Shown here piece by piece: positions 17,292-24,925 of a stretch of DNA of 64,000 bases. Numbering within the stretch: position 1 is the first letter of the stretch; each line of letters opens with the position of its first letter. The notes under the pieces are model-generated. The model saw nothing but the letters and a program-made list of their open reading frames with translations. It was not told the DNA's origin and made no database searches. The stretch covers positions 310,001 to 374,000 of the forward strand of contig NZ_QRGA01000006.1 of NCBI RefSeq assembly GCF_003367175.1. Reading direction: 5' to 3'. The translations under genes and the position numbers were made by a program. Source of the stretch: Trinickia dinghuensis (GTDB lineage Bacteria; Pseudomonadota; Gammaproteobacteria; Burkholderiales; Burkholderiaceae).

Positions 17292-18527
17292 TTACTTTCT
17301 CGCGACGAGGGGGCAGCGGCTCGCGCTTAGCGGCGCAAAGGCTTCCGATGCCGGAATGGTCTGCTTGATCTTGTAGTAGTCCCAAGGCTTCTTGGATTCT
17401 TCCGGGCGCTTCACCTCGACGACGTACATGTCGTGCACCATCAGTCCATCGGCGCGGATCCGCCCGTTATCGGCGAACAAATCGTGAATCGGCATCTTCT
17501 TCATTTGCGCCATCACAGGATCGGCCGCATCGGTTCCGGCGGCCTGTACCGCCTGCAGGTAATGCAGCGTCGACGAATAGACGCCGGCTTGAATGAAGGT
17601 CGGCATCCGGCCCGTCTTCGCGTAGAACCGCTGCGACCACGCGCGGCTCGCCGCGTTGCGATCCCAGTAGAACGGCGTCGTCAGTTGCATGCCTTGAGCC
17701 GCTTGCAAACCGAGGCTATGCACGTCGCTGATGAACATTTGCAAGGCGGCGATCTTTTGCTTGCCGGGCCCGATCACGCCGAATTCGCGCGCGGTTTTGA
17801 TCGAGTTCACCGTATCCGCTCCCGCGTTCGCAAGTCCAATCACCTTTGCGTGCGACGCCTGCGCCTGCAGCAGATAGGACGAAAGGTCGGGCGTATTCAT
17901 CGGGTGCTTCACATCGCCCGTCATCGTTCCGCCGGCCGACTTCAACGCGTCTCGCGCGTCCTTGTCGAGCGACGCCCCGAGCGCGTAGTCGACCGTCACG
18001 AAAAACCAGGAGGTGTCACCGGCGTGCGCCATCGACTTCACGAGATTGGTGGCGAGCGCATATGTGTCGTAAGAGTATTGAACCGTGTACGGCGAGCACG
18101 CCTCGTTGCTCAGCTTCGTCGTGCCGGCACCGCTTGCGATTGCGATTCGATGCTTCTCCTTGGCGACGCTCGATACCGCCAGCGCCACAGACGACGGCAA
18201 CAAGTCCTCGACCATGTCGACGTGCTGATTGTCGAACCAGTCGCGCGCGATCGTCGCGGCAACGTCGGTCTTGTTCTGGTGATCGGCGCTGATCACCTTG
18301 ACGGGAACGCCAAGCACCTTGCCGCCGAAGTCGTCGACGGCCATCTGCGCGGCGACGACCGACCCTTTGCCGCCAATGTCCGAGAAAATCGACGACATAT
18401 CGGTCAGCACGCCGATCTTCACTACGCCATCCTTGATATCGGCAGCCGACGCGGCGTTCGAGACGCCGATGCCGATGCCGAAGCATGCGGCAGCAGCCAC
18501 GGCGGAAAATGCGATGCGCTTATACAT
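17292..18527 (-). CDS. Periplasmic substrate-binding protein of the HAAT ABC importer
   Basis: The 411-residue protein begins with a signal peptide (MYKRIAFSAVAAAACFGIGI, with cleavage near ASA-AD at about residue 28). It continues as a Leu/Ile/Val-type periplasmic binding protein: VKIGVLTDMSSIFSDIGGKG, then GDTSWFFVTVDYALGAS and MPTFIQAGVYSSTLHYL. It should bind the operon's substrate in the periplasm and hand it to LivHM. The sequence resembles the branch associated with aromatic or amide substrates more than LivJ, but the ligand is not deducible. GGAGACAG precedes the ATG at 18527. Confidence 0.87.
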   Translation of the reverse strand: MYKRIAFSAVAAAACFGIGIGVSNAASAADIKDGVVKIGVLTDMSSIFSDIGGKGSVVAAQMAVDDFGGKVLGVPVKVISADHQNKTDVAATIARDWFDNQHVDMVEDLLPSSVALAVSSVAKEKHRIAIASGAGTTKLSNEACSPYTVQYSYDTYALATNLVKSMAHAGDTSWFFVTVDYALGASLDKDARDALKSAGGTMTGDVKHPMNTPDLSSYLLQAQASHAKVIGLANAGADTVNSIKTAREFGVIGPGKQKIAALQMFISDVHSLGLQAAQGMQLTTPFYWDRNAASRAWSQRFYAKTGRMPTFIQAGVYSSTLHYLQAVQAAGTDAADPVMAQMKKMPIHDLFADNGRIRADGLMVHDMYVVEVKRPEESKKPWDYYKIKQTIPASEAFAPLSASRCPLVARK

Positions 18528-18584
18528 TGCTGTCTCCTGTGAAGCATAAGTATTGGATTGAGGGATGGACTAGGCCCTGCTCCG

Positions 18585-19931
18585 TCAGTCGAGACGGCGC
18601 AGTACGGCTTCGACGCCGGCGCCGATCGACAGCAACTCCCGATCGTGCATGTGCCGCTTCATCAACATCAGCCCGACCGGTGCGTCGCCCGGCGAGTGGC
18701 ACGGAATCGAAAGCGAGCACAGGTCGAGCATGTTTGCGACGGCCGGATTGCGAAGCAGCAGCCGATTGGCCGACGCGTATGCGGCTTCATCGTCCAGCTC
18801 GGCGATCCTCGGTGCGACGATGGGCACGGCCGGGCATGCGACCACGTCGAACGAACGCAACTCGTCGTCGGCTTGCCGGCAAAGGTCACTGCGCCGCGCA
18901 CGGGCCCGCAAATATTCGGCGATGCTCGATTGGCTGCCGAGCCGGATACGAGCGATCACGCGCGGGTCATAGTCGCTTGGGTGATCGGCCATGAGCTTGA
19001 CGTGCCACGCCCACGCCTCCATCGCGACCAGCCCTCCGTTCTGGCCCAGTTGCGCCAGTCCATCCCAGCTAGGGAAGGCGACCTCCCTAACGATCGCACC
19101 GGCGCCGGCGAGCCGCGCGATGGCGCGTTCGAATGCCGCCGCGACATGCGCGTCGGTTCCGTCGAACATCGATTTCGCCGGCACCGCGATCCGCAACCCC
19201 TGGAGCGGCACCGGATCGAGCGGCAGCGTTTCGGTGCCGCCGGCCATGATCGAATCGAGCGCCGCACAGCACGCGACGCTCGTCGCCATCGAACCTACGG
19301 AGTCATAACTCGATGAAAGCGGGACAGCACCTGCCAATGGAATGCGCGCCGCGGTTGGCTTGAAGCCCACGATGCCGCACAGCGCCGCCGGAATACGACA
19401 CGAGCCGCCGGTATCCGAACCGATCGCAGCCGCGGCCATCCCGTCGGCGACCGACACGGCCGCGCCCGACGACGAACCGCCGGGTATCCGAGCAACGGCT
19501 CGGTCGAAGGGATTCGCCGGCGTTCCGTAGTGCGGATTGATGCCGAGCCCGGAATAGGCGAACTCGGTCATATTCGTGCGGCCGACGAATACCGCGCCGG
19601 CCGCGCGCAGCCGGCCGATCGCGGTCGCGTCACGCGTTGCCGCCATCTCGGGCAGGATCCGGCTGCCGGCCCGCGTGATCTCTCCTTGCACGTCGAACAG
19701 ATCCTTCACCGAGATCGGAATCCCGGAGAGCGGGCCCGCAACCCCATGTCGCCGCAGCGCATCGCTCGCCGCGGCTTGCGAGGCGGCTGCCTTGCTCACG
19801 CCGTATGGGAAAGCCCGCGCCCCTTCGCCTTGCTCGTTCTCGATCCGCGCTGCACAGGCGGCGAGCAGCGTTTTCGCACTGACGCTTGACGCGGCGAGAC
19901 GACCACGCAATTCATCGATCGTAGGGAACAT
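18585..19931 (-). CDS. Amidase signature family hydrolase
   Basis: This 448-residue amidase has the catalytic triad of the amidase-signature family: Lys in GIPISVKDLFDV (about residue 80), Ser in PGGSSSGAAVSVADG (about residues 150-164) and the nucleophile Ser in SDTGGSCRIPAALCG (about residue 177). It hydrolyses a carboxamide to an acid and ammonia in the cytoplasm, and the substrate is unknown. The ATG at 19931 lies 2 nt after the cupin stop, so the pair is likely coupled. The adjacent importer probably supplies the amide. Confidence 0.87.
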   Translation of the reverse strand: MFPTIDELRGRLAASSVSAKTLLAACAARIENEQGEGARAFPYGVSKAAASQAAASDALRRHGVAGPLSGIPISVKDLFDVQGEITRAGSRILPEMAATRDATAIGRLRAAGAVFVGRTNMTEFAYSGLGINPHYGTPANPFDRAVARIPGGSSSGAAVSVADGMAAAAIGSDTGGSCRIPAALCGIVGFKPTAARIPLAGAVPLSSSYDSVGSMATSVACCAALDSIMAGGTETLPLDPVPLQGLRIAVPAKSMFDGTDAHVAAAFERAIARLAGAGAIVREVAFPSWDGLAQLGQNGGLVAMEAWAWHVKLMADHPSDYDPRVIARIRLGSQSSIAEYLRARARRSDLCRQADDELRSFDVVACPAVPIVAPRIAELDDEAAYASANRLLLRNPAVANMLDLCSLSIPCHSPGDAPVGLMLMKRHMHDRELLSIGAGVEAVLRRLD

Positions 19932-19933
19932 GA

Positions 19934-20320
19934 TCAAGCCGGGTCGTAATAGTGGACTTCGAGCAGCACACAGCCGTCGTTCGATTTGAACGGGCCGTGC
20001 CAGGCCCCGGGCGGCCGCACCGCGTAGGTGTACCCCTTGAACGGCGCGCCGCCGTTACCGTGCTCGTCGTTGCCGACCGTCAGATCGCCCTCGACAAGAA
20101 ATACTTCCTCCCAGTAGTCGTGGACGAAGGGCTTCTTCGTATAGAGCCCCGCCGGCAGACGCAGAAGACGCGTACGGCTACCTTTCTTGCCGTCGGTATC
20201 GAGCGAGCCGGACAGAATCAGCTCCTGCGCGCCGGAGGCCGGATCGTATCCTTCAGGCAGTTGCCAGCCTTCGCTCATGTCCAGCGGATGAAACTCGTCG
20301 TGAAGCTTATTGATTGCCAT
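19934..20320 (-). CDS. Single-domain cupin protein
   Basis: The 128-residue protein is a cupin with metal-ligand-like residues in KPFVHDYWEEVFLVEGDL (His and Glu, about residues 65-75) and RPPGAWHGPFKS (His, about residue 109). It resembles ChrR-type cupins and could be a small dioxygenase, an isomerase or a ligand sensor. It lies between the HpaB-type monooxygenase and the amidase in one operon, so a ring-modification or cleavage step after hydroxylation is possible but not demonstrated. Confidence 0.75.
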   Translation of the reverse strand: MAINKLHDEFHPLDMSEGWQLPEGYDPASGAQELILSGSLDTDGKKGSRTRLLRLPAGLYTKKPFVHDYWEEVFLVEGDLTVGNDEHGNGGAPFKGYTYAVRPPGAWHGPFKSNDGCVLLEVHYYDPA

Positions 20321-20388
20321 GAGGCGCTCCTCAATCAGGTACGGTTATGCAAAGCAAGAAATAAGAAATCGGAAATCCGGCGGAAGGC

Positions 20389-21867
20389 TCAGGCGGCGCG
20401 CGGCGTTGCAAGCTCGGCGTCCAGCGAGTAAGTTCCCAGCAAGTTGTCGACGAGGCCCGTCGCGTGCTGCCAGTCATAGGTCCGATAGGCATGGCCCTTC
20501 GTCACGAATGAGGCTCCCGCGTAGAACAGTTCGTATTGGTTGTGCCGCGAGGCGAATTCCGATCCGACTGCATCCCATGCGAGCTTGAAGAATTTGACGC
20601 GATCCTCGGCACCGCAAACGGGCGACCTTTGCGTCTTCTCGATGATGCGCAGCAGCTCGGGGTTCTCGAAGTCGTGCACGCTCGACGGCAGCATGATCAT
20701 TCCGCCGCCCGCAAGCTCGCGCAGCGTCGTCAAAATCTTCGAGTAGAGCTGCTGAGTCAGCACCTGCGAGCTGTACAGCATGTTGCGATCGGGCACGTAG
20801 TAGCCGTTGACGACGCGTCCTTTCGCCTCCATGCCGTAGACGTAGGCCTCGACCATCGACGCCTCCGCCGCGAGTTGCCCCAATGTTTCGCGCACTTGCG
20901 GAAAGCCATTCGTGCCGTTGACTTCGGCAATCTTCAACCCCAAGCCGACGAGGAACCGAAGCTTCGTCATCAAGCGAACTTGGCATTGGTAGTTCTGATA
21001 GGCATGCGCGGGCGTCGCATGGAATTGCTTTGCGCACATCGCCGTGTCGCCCGCGACGAAAATCCGCTCCCAGGGCACCCTCACGTCATCGAAATAGAGC
21101 ACCGCGTCGTTTTCGTCGAAGCGGCTCGACAGCGGGTTGTCGAATATCGATTGCGCGTTCTCCTCGTACGACTTGCGCGACAGCACCTTCATGCCCTTCG
21201 CGTTCATCGGAATCGCGAACGACAGCGCGTACATTTCGTCGCCTTCACGCAGCGGCTGAACGCAGCTGCAAAAGACTTCGTTGGCCATGATGCCGCTCGT
21301 GGCGAGCATCTTCGCGCCGCGAACCGTGATTCCTTCCGCGTCCTGATCGACGATGCCGACCGCGAGGTACTTGTCCTCCTGTTCGTGCGCGGCCTTCGCT
21401 TGATTCGCCTGCGGGTTGACGATGACGTAGGTCAGGAACAGGTCGTTGTCGCGCGCATATTTGTAGTAGTCGCGCAATGCTCCGGCGCGTGCGGGGTCGT
21501 ACTGTTCAAACACGTCGATCCCCATATACATTCCTGAGATGCAAGAGGCGACGTGATCGGGCGAGCGGCCCATGAAGCCGTAGTGCAGTTCCGTCCACGC
21601 CTCGAGCGCGGCACGACGCTCGACGAGTTCGTCATAGCTCGTCGGCAGTTGCCACATGCGGCTGACTTGCTTGTCGGTTCCCTCCGGCCGGAACGTCATC
21701 TTCTCGACGTTTTCCGGGCGAGCCTGGAAGTCGTATAAGTTAGCGTAGCTGCGGATCGAATTGCGAAACGCCGGGTGTGCGGTGACGTCGGGCACCCGCT
21801 TGCCGTCCAGATAAACCTCGCGTCCATCGCGCAGCATCGCGATGTGCTGGTTGCCGTTCTTGACCAT
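20389..21867 (-). CDS. HpaB-type two-component flavin-dependent monooxygenase, oxygenase subunit
   Basis: This 492-residue protein is a group D flavin monooxygenase of the 4-hydroxyphenylacetate 3-hydroxylase (HpaB/PvcC) family, with HYGFMGRSPDHVASCISGMY near residues 95-115, LATSGIMANEVFCSC, and FDDVRVPWERIFVAGD. It hydroxylates a phenolic or related ring using reduced FAD supplied by the flavin reductase encoded 32 nt upstream. The exact substrate is uncertain. Candidates include phenols and, more speculatively, resorcinol. AGGAG precedes two adjacent ATGs, and I used the second (21867) for spacing. Confidence 0.85.
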   Translation of the reverse strand: MVKNGNQHIAMLRDGREVYLDGKRVPDVTAHPAFRNSIRSYANLYDFQARPENVEKMTFRPEGTDKQVSRMWQLPTSYDELVERRAALEAWTELHYGFMGRSPDHVASCISGMYMGIDVFEQYDPARAGALRDYYKYARDNDLFLTYVIVNPQANQAKAAHEQEDKYLAVGIVDQDAEGITVRGAKMLATSGIMANEVFCSCVQPLREGDEMYALSFAIPMNAKGMKVLSRKSYEENAQSIFDNPLSSRFDENDAVLYFDDVRVPWERIFVAGDTAMCAKQFHATPAHAYQNYQCQVRLMTKLRFLVGLGLKIAEVNGTNGFPQVRETLGQLAAEASMVEAYVYGMEAKGRVVNGYYVPDRNMLYSSQVLTQQLYSKILTTLRELAGGGMIMLPSSVHDFENPELLRIIEKTQRSPVCGAEDRVKFFKLAWDAVGSEFASRHNQYELFYAGASFVTKGHAYRTYDWQHATGLVDNLLGTYSLDAELATPRAA

Positions 21868-21899
21868 CATGTTCTCCTGAAAATCAGAATGCGCTTCGT

Positions 21900-22427
21900 T
21901 CAGGCAGTGATCGGACTGTCGTCGAGCGCCCGATACTTGCCACCAAAAAAGACAAGGGGCCGGCCGTCATGCCGGGCTCGATGGCGAACAACGCGCCCGA
22001 TGAAGATCACGTGATCGCCCCCGTCATGGCGGGCGTAGGGCTCGCACTCGAACGTGGCCAACGCACCGGGTAGCAGCACGTGGCCGTGGATGGCCCGTGC
22101 GGCGGCATCGATGCCATCCCATTTCCCGGAATTCGCCTTGGCGAATCGGTTCGACAGATCCTGCTGCGCCTCGGAGAGCACGTTGACCGCGTACCCGGAC
22201 GTCGCGCAAAGATCATCCAGACTCTGGCAGCGGCGATCCACGGAAAACAGGATCAACGGCGGATCCAGCGAAACCGAGTTGAACGAGGCCACGGTAATCC
22301 CGACGGGCGCCCCGCTATTGCGCGGCGCGGTAATCACGGCGATGCCCGTGGCGAACATCGCAAGCGTGTTCCTGAAGTGGCGCCGCTCGTCTTGATCGGC
22401 CCCGCAAAGGGCAGAAGATTCAGCCAT
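21900..22427 (-). CDS. Flavin reductase (HpaC-like)
   Basis: The 175-residue protein has the flavin reductase fold: FRNTLAMFATGIAVITAPRN near residues 18-37, PVGITVASFNSVSLDPPLIL near residues 41-60 and an FFGGKYRAL ending. It reduces FAD or FMN with NAD(P)H for the HpaB-type oxygenase encoded next. It is the first gene of the ten-gene operon down to livM. The promoter gap upstream carries 13-bp direct repeats that recur in part before the MarR gene. Confidence 0.87.
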   Translation of the reverse strand: MAESSALCGADQDERRHFRNTLAMFATGIAVITAPRNSGAPVGITVASFNSVSLDPPLILFSVDRRCQSLDDLCATSGYAVNVLSEAQQDLSNRFAKANSGKWDGIDAAARAIHGHVLLPGALATFECEPYARHDGGDHVIFIGRVVRHRARHDGRPLVFFGGKYRALDDSPITA

Positions 22428-22461
22428 GATGCCTCCTATGCATGTTCTTCCGTCGATATTT

Positions 22462-22495
22462 GCTTTGTTGATTAGCTTTGTTACTTAGCTATTAT
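22462..22495. promoter_or_regulatory. Divergent promoter with 13-bp tandem operator repeats
   Basis: GCTTTGTTGATTA (22462-22474) and GCTTTGTTACTTA (22475-22487) are adjacent 13-bp direct repeats. On the plus strand TTGATT (22468-22473) and TATTAT (22490-22495), 16 nt apart, form a plausible sigma-70 promoter toward iscS, overlapped by the repeats. GCTTTG occurs twice at 13-bp spacing here, and again at exactly 13 bp upstream of the MarR gene. The site lies 35-60 nt before the flavin reductase start, where a repressor could block both directions. Confidence 0.55.
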
Positions 22496-22581
22496 TCAAT
22501 GCTAATAAACATTGCCATTCAACCTAGAACAAACCCTATGAGATCGGTGACGCGACGTGCTCCGCGCAGAGTGGGCGACCC

Positions 22582-22648
22582 GGAACCCTTTGACGGGCAA
22601 GGGTTCCAGGACGGACAGACGACGATTGAAAGAGGCTGACGGACGCCT
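22582..22648 (+). other. Twin leader hairpins with matching octaloops before iscS
   Basis: GGAACCCTT (22582-22590) and AAGGGTTCC (22599-22607) form a perfect 9-bp stem around the loop TGACGGGC. AGGC (22633-22636) and GCCT (22645-22648) form a second stem around TGACGGAC. Both loops are eight nucleotides and differ at one position. They lie in the roughly 290-nt stretch between the candidate plus-strand promoter and the iscS start at 22791, so they would be in its 5' leader. There is no U-tract after either, so they are not ordinary terminators. The remainder of this 363-nt gap holds no gene that I can support. Confidence 0.4.
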
Positions 22649-22790
22649 AGATGCTCGCGAAGCAACCCTATCGGCGACATGGCGGAAGGCGGATCCGTGC
22701 CGGCCCGCTGCTAGACTCGGCTCAATTTTTCTTGGGCTGTCGAGTGTTAAGGACAGGCCCCCACCTATGTGCGGTAAGGACAAAAACATC

Positions 22791-24014
22791 ATGCAAAACG
22801 GGCCGAATACGTTCCCGATCTATATGGACTACAGCGCGACGACGCCCGTGGACAAGAGAGTCGTCGACACGATGGTGCCGTTCCTCCATGAGCAATTCGG
22901 CAATCCGGCCTCGCGCAGCCATGCCTATGGCTGGCATGCCGAGGAGGCCGTCGAGGATGCACGGACCCACGTGGCCGCGCTCCTCAATGCGGATCCGCGG
23001 GAGATCGTCTGGACGTCGGGCGCGACCGAGGGAAACAACCTGGCCATCAAGGGGGCAGCGCAGTTCTATCGCGGCAAGGGTAAGCACATCGTTACCGTCA
23101 AGACCGAGCATAAGGCCGTGCTCGATACTTGCCGCGAACTGGAGCGCCAGGGATTCGAAGTCACCTACCTCGATGTCCGGGAGGATGGGTTGGTCGATCT
23201 CGACGCTTTGAAACAAGCCATGCGCGAGGACACGATCCTTGTATCGGTGATGATGGTCAACAACGAAATCGGTGTGATTCAGCCGGTTGCCGAGATCGGA
23301 GAACTCTGCCGTTCAAAGGGCATCGTTTTTCATTGCGATGCGGTGCAAGCGGCAGGGAAGGTGCCCATCGATCTAGCGCTGCTCAAAATCGATTTGCTGA
23401 CCGTTACGGCGCATAAGGTCTACGGTCCGAAAGGCATCGGCGCACTCTACGTCCGACGCAAGCCGCGAATTCGGCTCGAAGCGCAAATTCATGGCGGCGG
23501 GCACGAGCGCGGGATGCGATCCGGGACGTTGCCGACACACCAGATCGTGGGAATGGGGGAAGCGTTCCGGCTCGCAAAATTGGAACTGGAGGAGGAAGCC
23601 CATCGCGTCGGCGAGCTGCGAGACAGGCTACTGCACGGGCTGAAGCGGCTGGAGGAGGTTTATGTCAACGGCAGCATGGAGCACCGGGTTCCGCACAACC
23701 TCAATATCAGCTTCAATTTCGTCGAAGGCGAATCGCTGATCATGGGGATCAAGGGCGTAGCGGTTTCCTCAGGCTCGGCATGCACGTCGGCCTCGCTCGA
23801 GCCGTCGTTCGTGCTGCGTGCGCTCGGCCGCAGCGATGAGCTTGCACACAGTTCGATCCGCTTCACACTGGGCCGCTATACAACCGAACGGGAGGTTGAT
23901 GAGGTCGTCCGCGTCGTGACCGAAACCGTGTCCCGTTTGCGCACGCTCAGCCCCTTATGGGAAATGCACCAGGACGGAATCGACGTCAGTACCATCCAGT
24001 GGGCCCCGCACTGA
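22791..24014 (+). CDS. iscS: IscS-like cysteine desulfurase, stand-alone paralogue
   Basis: This 407-residue PLP enzyme aligns almost end to end with IscS. It has [12 protein letters not shown] at the start, [20 protein letters not shown], the PLP-binding Lys in [17 protein letters not shown] (about residue 209), and the catalytic Cys loop [14 protein letters not shown] (about residue 331). It ends [20 protein letters not shown]. It removes sulfur from cysteine for Fe-S clusters or other thio-cofactors. There is no iscR, iscU or iscA nearby, so it is a second copy and not the housekeeping isc operon. The ATG at 22791 is chosen because homology begins there. AAGGA lies 10 nt upstream. Confidence 0.88.
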   Translation: MQNGPNTFPIYMDYSATTPVDKRVVDTMVPFLHEQFGNPASRSHAYGWHAEEAVEDARTHVAALLNADPREIVWTSGATEGNNLAIKGAAQFYRGKGKHIVTVKTEHKAVLDTCRELERQGFEVTYLDVREDGLVDLDALKQAMREDTILVSVMMVNNEIGVIQPVAEIGELCRSKGIVFHCDAVQAAGKVPIDLALLKIDLLTVTAHKVYGPKGIGALYVRRKPRIRLEAQIHGGGHERGMRSGTLPTHQIVGMGEAFRLAKLELEEEAHRVGELRDRLLHGLKRLEEVYVNGSMEHRVPHNLNISFNFVEGESLIMGIKGVAVSSGSACTSASLEPSFVLRALGRSDELAHSSIRFTLGRYTTEREVDEVVRVVTETVSRLRTLSPLWEMHQDGIDVSTIQWAPH

Positions 24015-24025
24015 TCTTGCCGTCG

Positions 24026-24586
24026 CTACCGCTCCGATGCGGATTTGTCCGCTTGCCTGCGTGCCAATAAGTGGCCGAGGTCGAGCGAGGCGTGATCTCC
24101 ATTGGCGACAAGCCGATCGACAACGGAACACAGCACCTTGAACTCGGTGCGCGAAACGCCTTCGAACAATACGTCGTTGATCCGTTGCTGTATCGGCAGC
24201 AACTCGTTCAGCAGTTTGACTCCGGCCGTCGTGACGGTCAGCCGCATCTTGCGCTTGTCCTCGGGGTGCGCCTTCTTGTCGATCAGGCCAAGCTTTTTCA
24301 GCTTGTTGGTCTCGATCGTGACGAACGCGCCGCTCAGGTGCAGATGATCGGCTAGCTGGTTGACCGTCACCTCTCCTTGCTGCGATAGGTGCGATACCGA
24401 GCGGATCAGCGAGTACTGCACGCCCGTTAGGCCGATAAGGCTGCCGAAACCGTCCCGCACGGAGAGCAGCCTCGCGGCGAACGGCAGGAGGCCGTTCACG
24501 AGATGGCGGAACTCGCGGTCCGAACCGTCGATCAAGCATGCGGGGTGCGAAACTGTCAGCGTTTTGTTTTCTGCGCGTGTTGCCAT
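24026..24586 (-). CDS. MarR family transcriptional regulator
   Basis: The 186-residue regulator has the MarR winged helix: TGVQYSLIRSVSHL, then EVTVNQLADHLHLSGAFVTI as the recognition region and LIDKKAHPEDKRKMRLTVT as the wing. It converges with iscS, leaving 11 nt between stops. Its own promoter gap contains GCTTTG repeats at the same 13-bp spacing as those before the flavin-reductase operon, so it probably controls both itself and that operon in response to a phenolic or amide ligand. That is inference from shared sites. Confidence 0.83.
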   Translation of the reverse strand: MATRAENKTLTVSHPACLIDGSDREFRHLVNGLLPFAARLLSVRDGFGSLIGLTGVQYSLIRSVSHLSQQGEVTVNQLADHLHLSGAFVTIETNKLKKLGLIDKKAHPEDKRKMRLTVTTAGVKLLNELLPIQQRINDVLFEGVSRTEFKVLCSVVDRLVANGDHASLDLGHLLARRQADKSASER

Positions 24587-24604
24587 TGATGCGATGCTCC
24601 TGCT

Positions 24605-24630
24605 TTACTTAGCTTTGATAGCAAGCTTTG
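24605..24630. promoter_or_regulatory. Candidate autoregulatory operator of the MarR gene
   Basis: TTACTTAG (24605-24612) overlaps AGCTTTG at 24611-24617, which is repeated at 24624-24630, 13 bp further on. The same GCTTTG-N7-GCTTTG arrangement and the same TTACTTAG octamer occur at 22462-22488 before the flavin reductase. The site is 19-44 nt upstream of the MarR start on the minus strand, suitable for autorepression. The rest of the 339-nt gap to the acetolactate synthase-like gene shows nothing else I can support. Confidence 0.5.
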
Positions 24631-24925
24631 CACCAAATTGTAGCAAACGCGCTGTTTTCACGGCGTAGACTGACCCACGGCTCCGGATCTCGATTGCTGC
24701 CGCCGCTTCAGCGCCCTGTCGAACTACGGGATTCGGTACCGGATGCGCAGGTCGTACAGGCTGACAACCTGCCCCGCGAATTTTGCCGCACCGCTGGCTT
24801 CCGTCCGACTATTTGCAGCTAGCGCCGCGCACGATTCGTGTGTAGCCTCCCAACAGCGATCATCTGTTCTTTGCAACGCGTTGCGCGGGTTTGGGATACC
24901 GCGCGTACATCAAGCGAGACCATCC

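Noticed and set aside
20389-22427. Direct assignment of the HpaB-type system as resorcinol hydroxylase
   Set aside because: It is 20 kb from the resorcylate-type genes and sits under different operator-like repeats with an amidase and an importer. It is kept only as a possibility.
22582-22648. Guanidine-II (mini-ykkC) riboswitch
   Set aside because: The two hairpins contain ACGG in their loops, but that class needs an ACGR tetraloop closed directly by a G-C pair. Here the loops are eight nucleotides, and the downstream gene is not a guanidine transporter or carboxylase.
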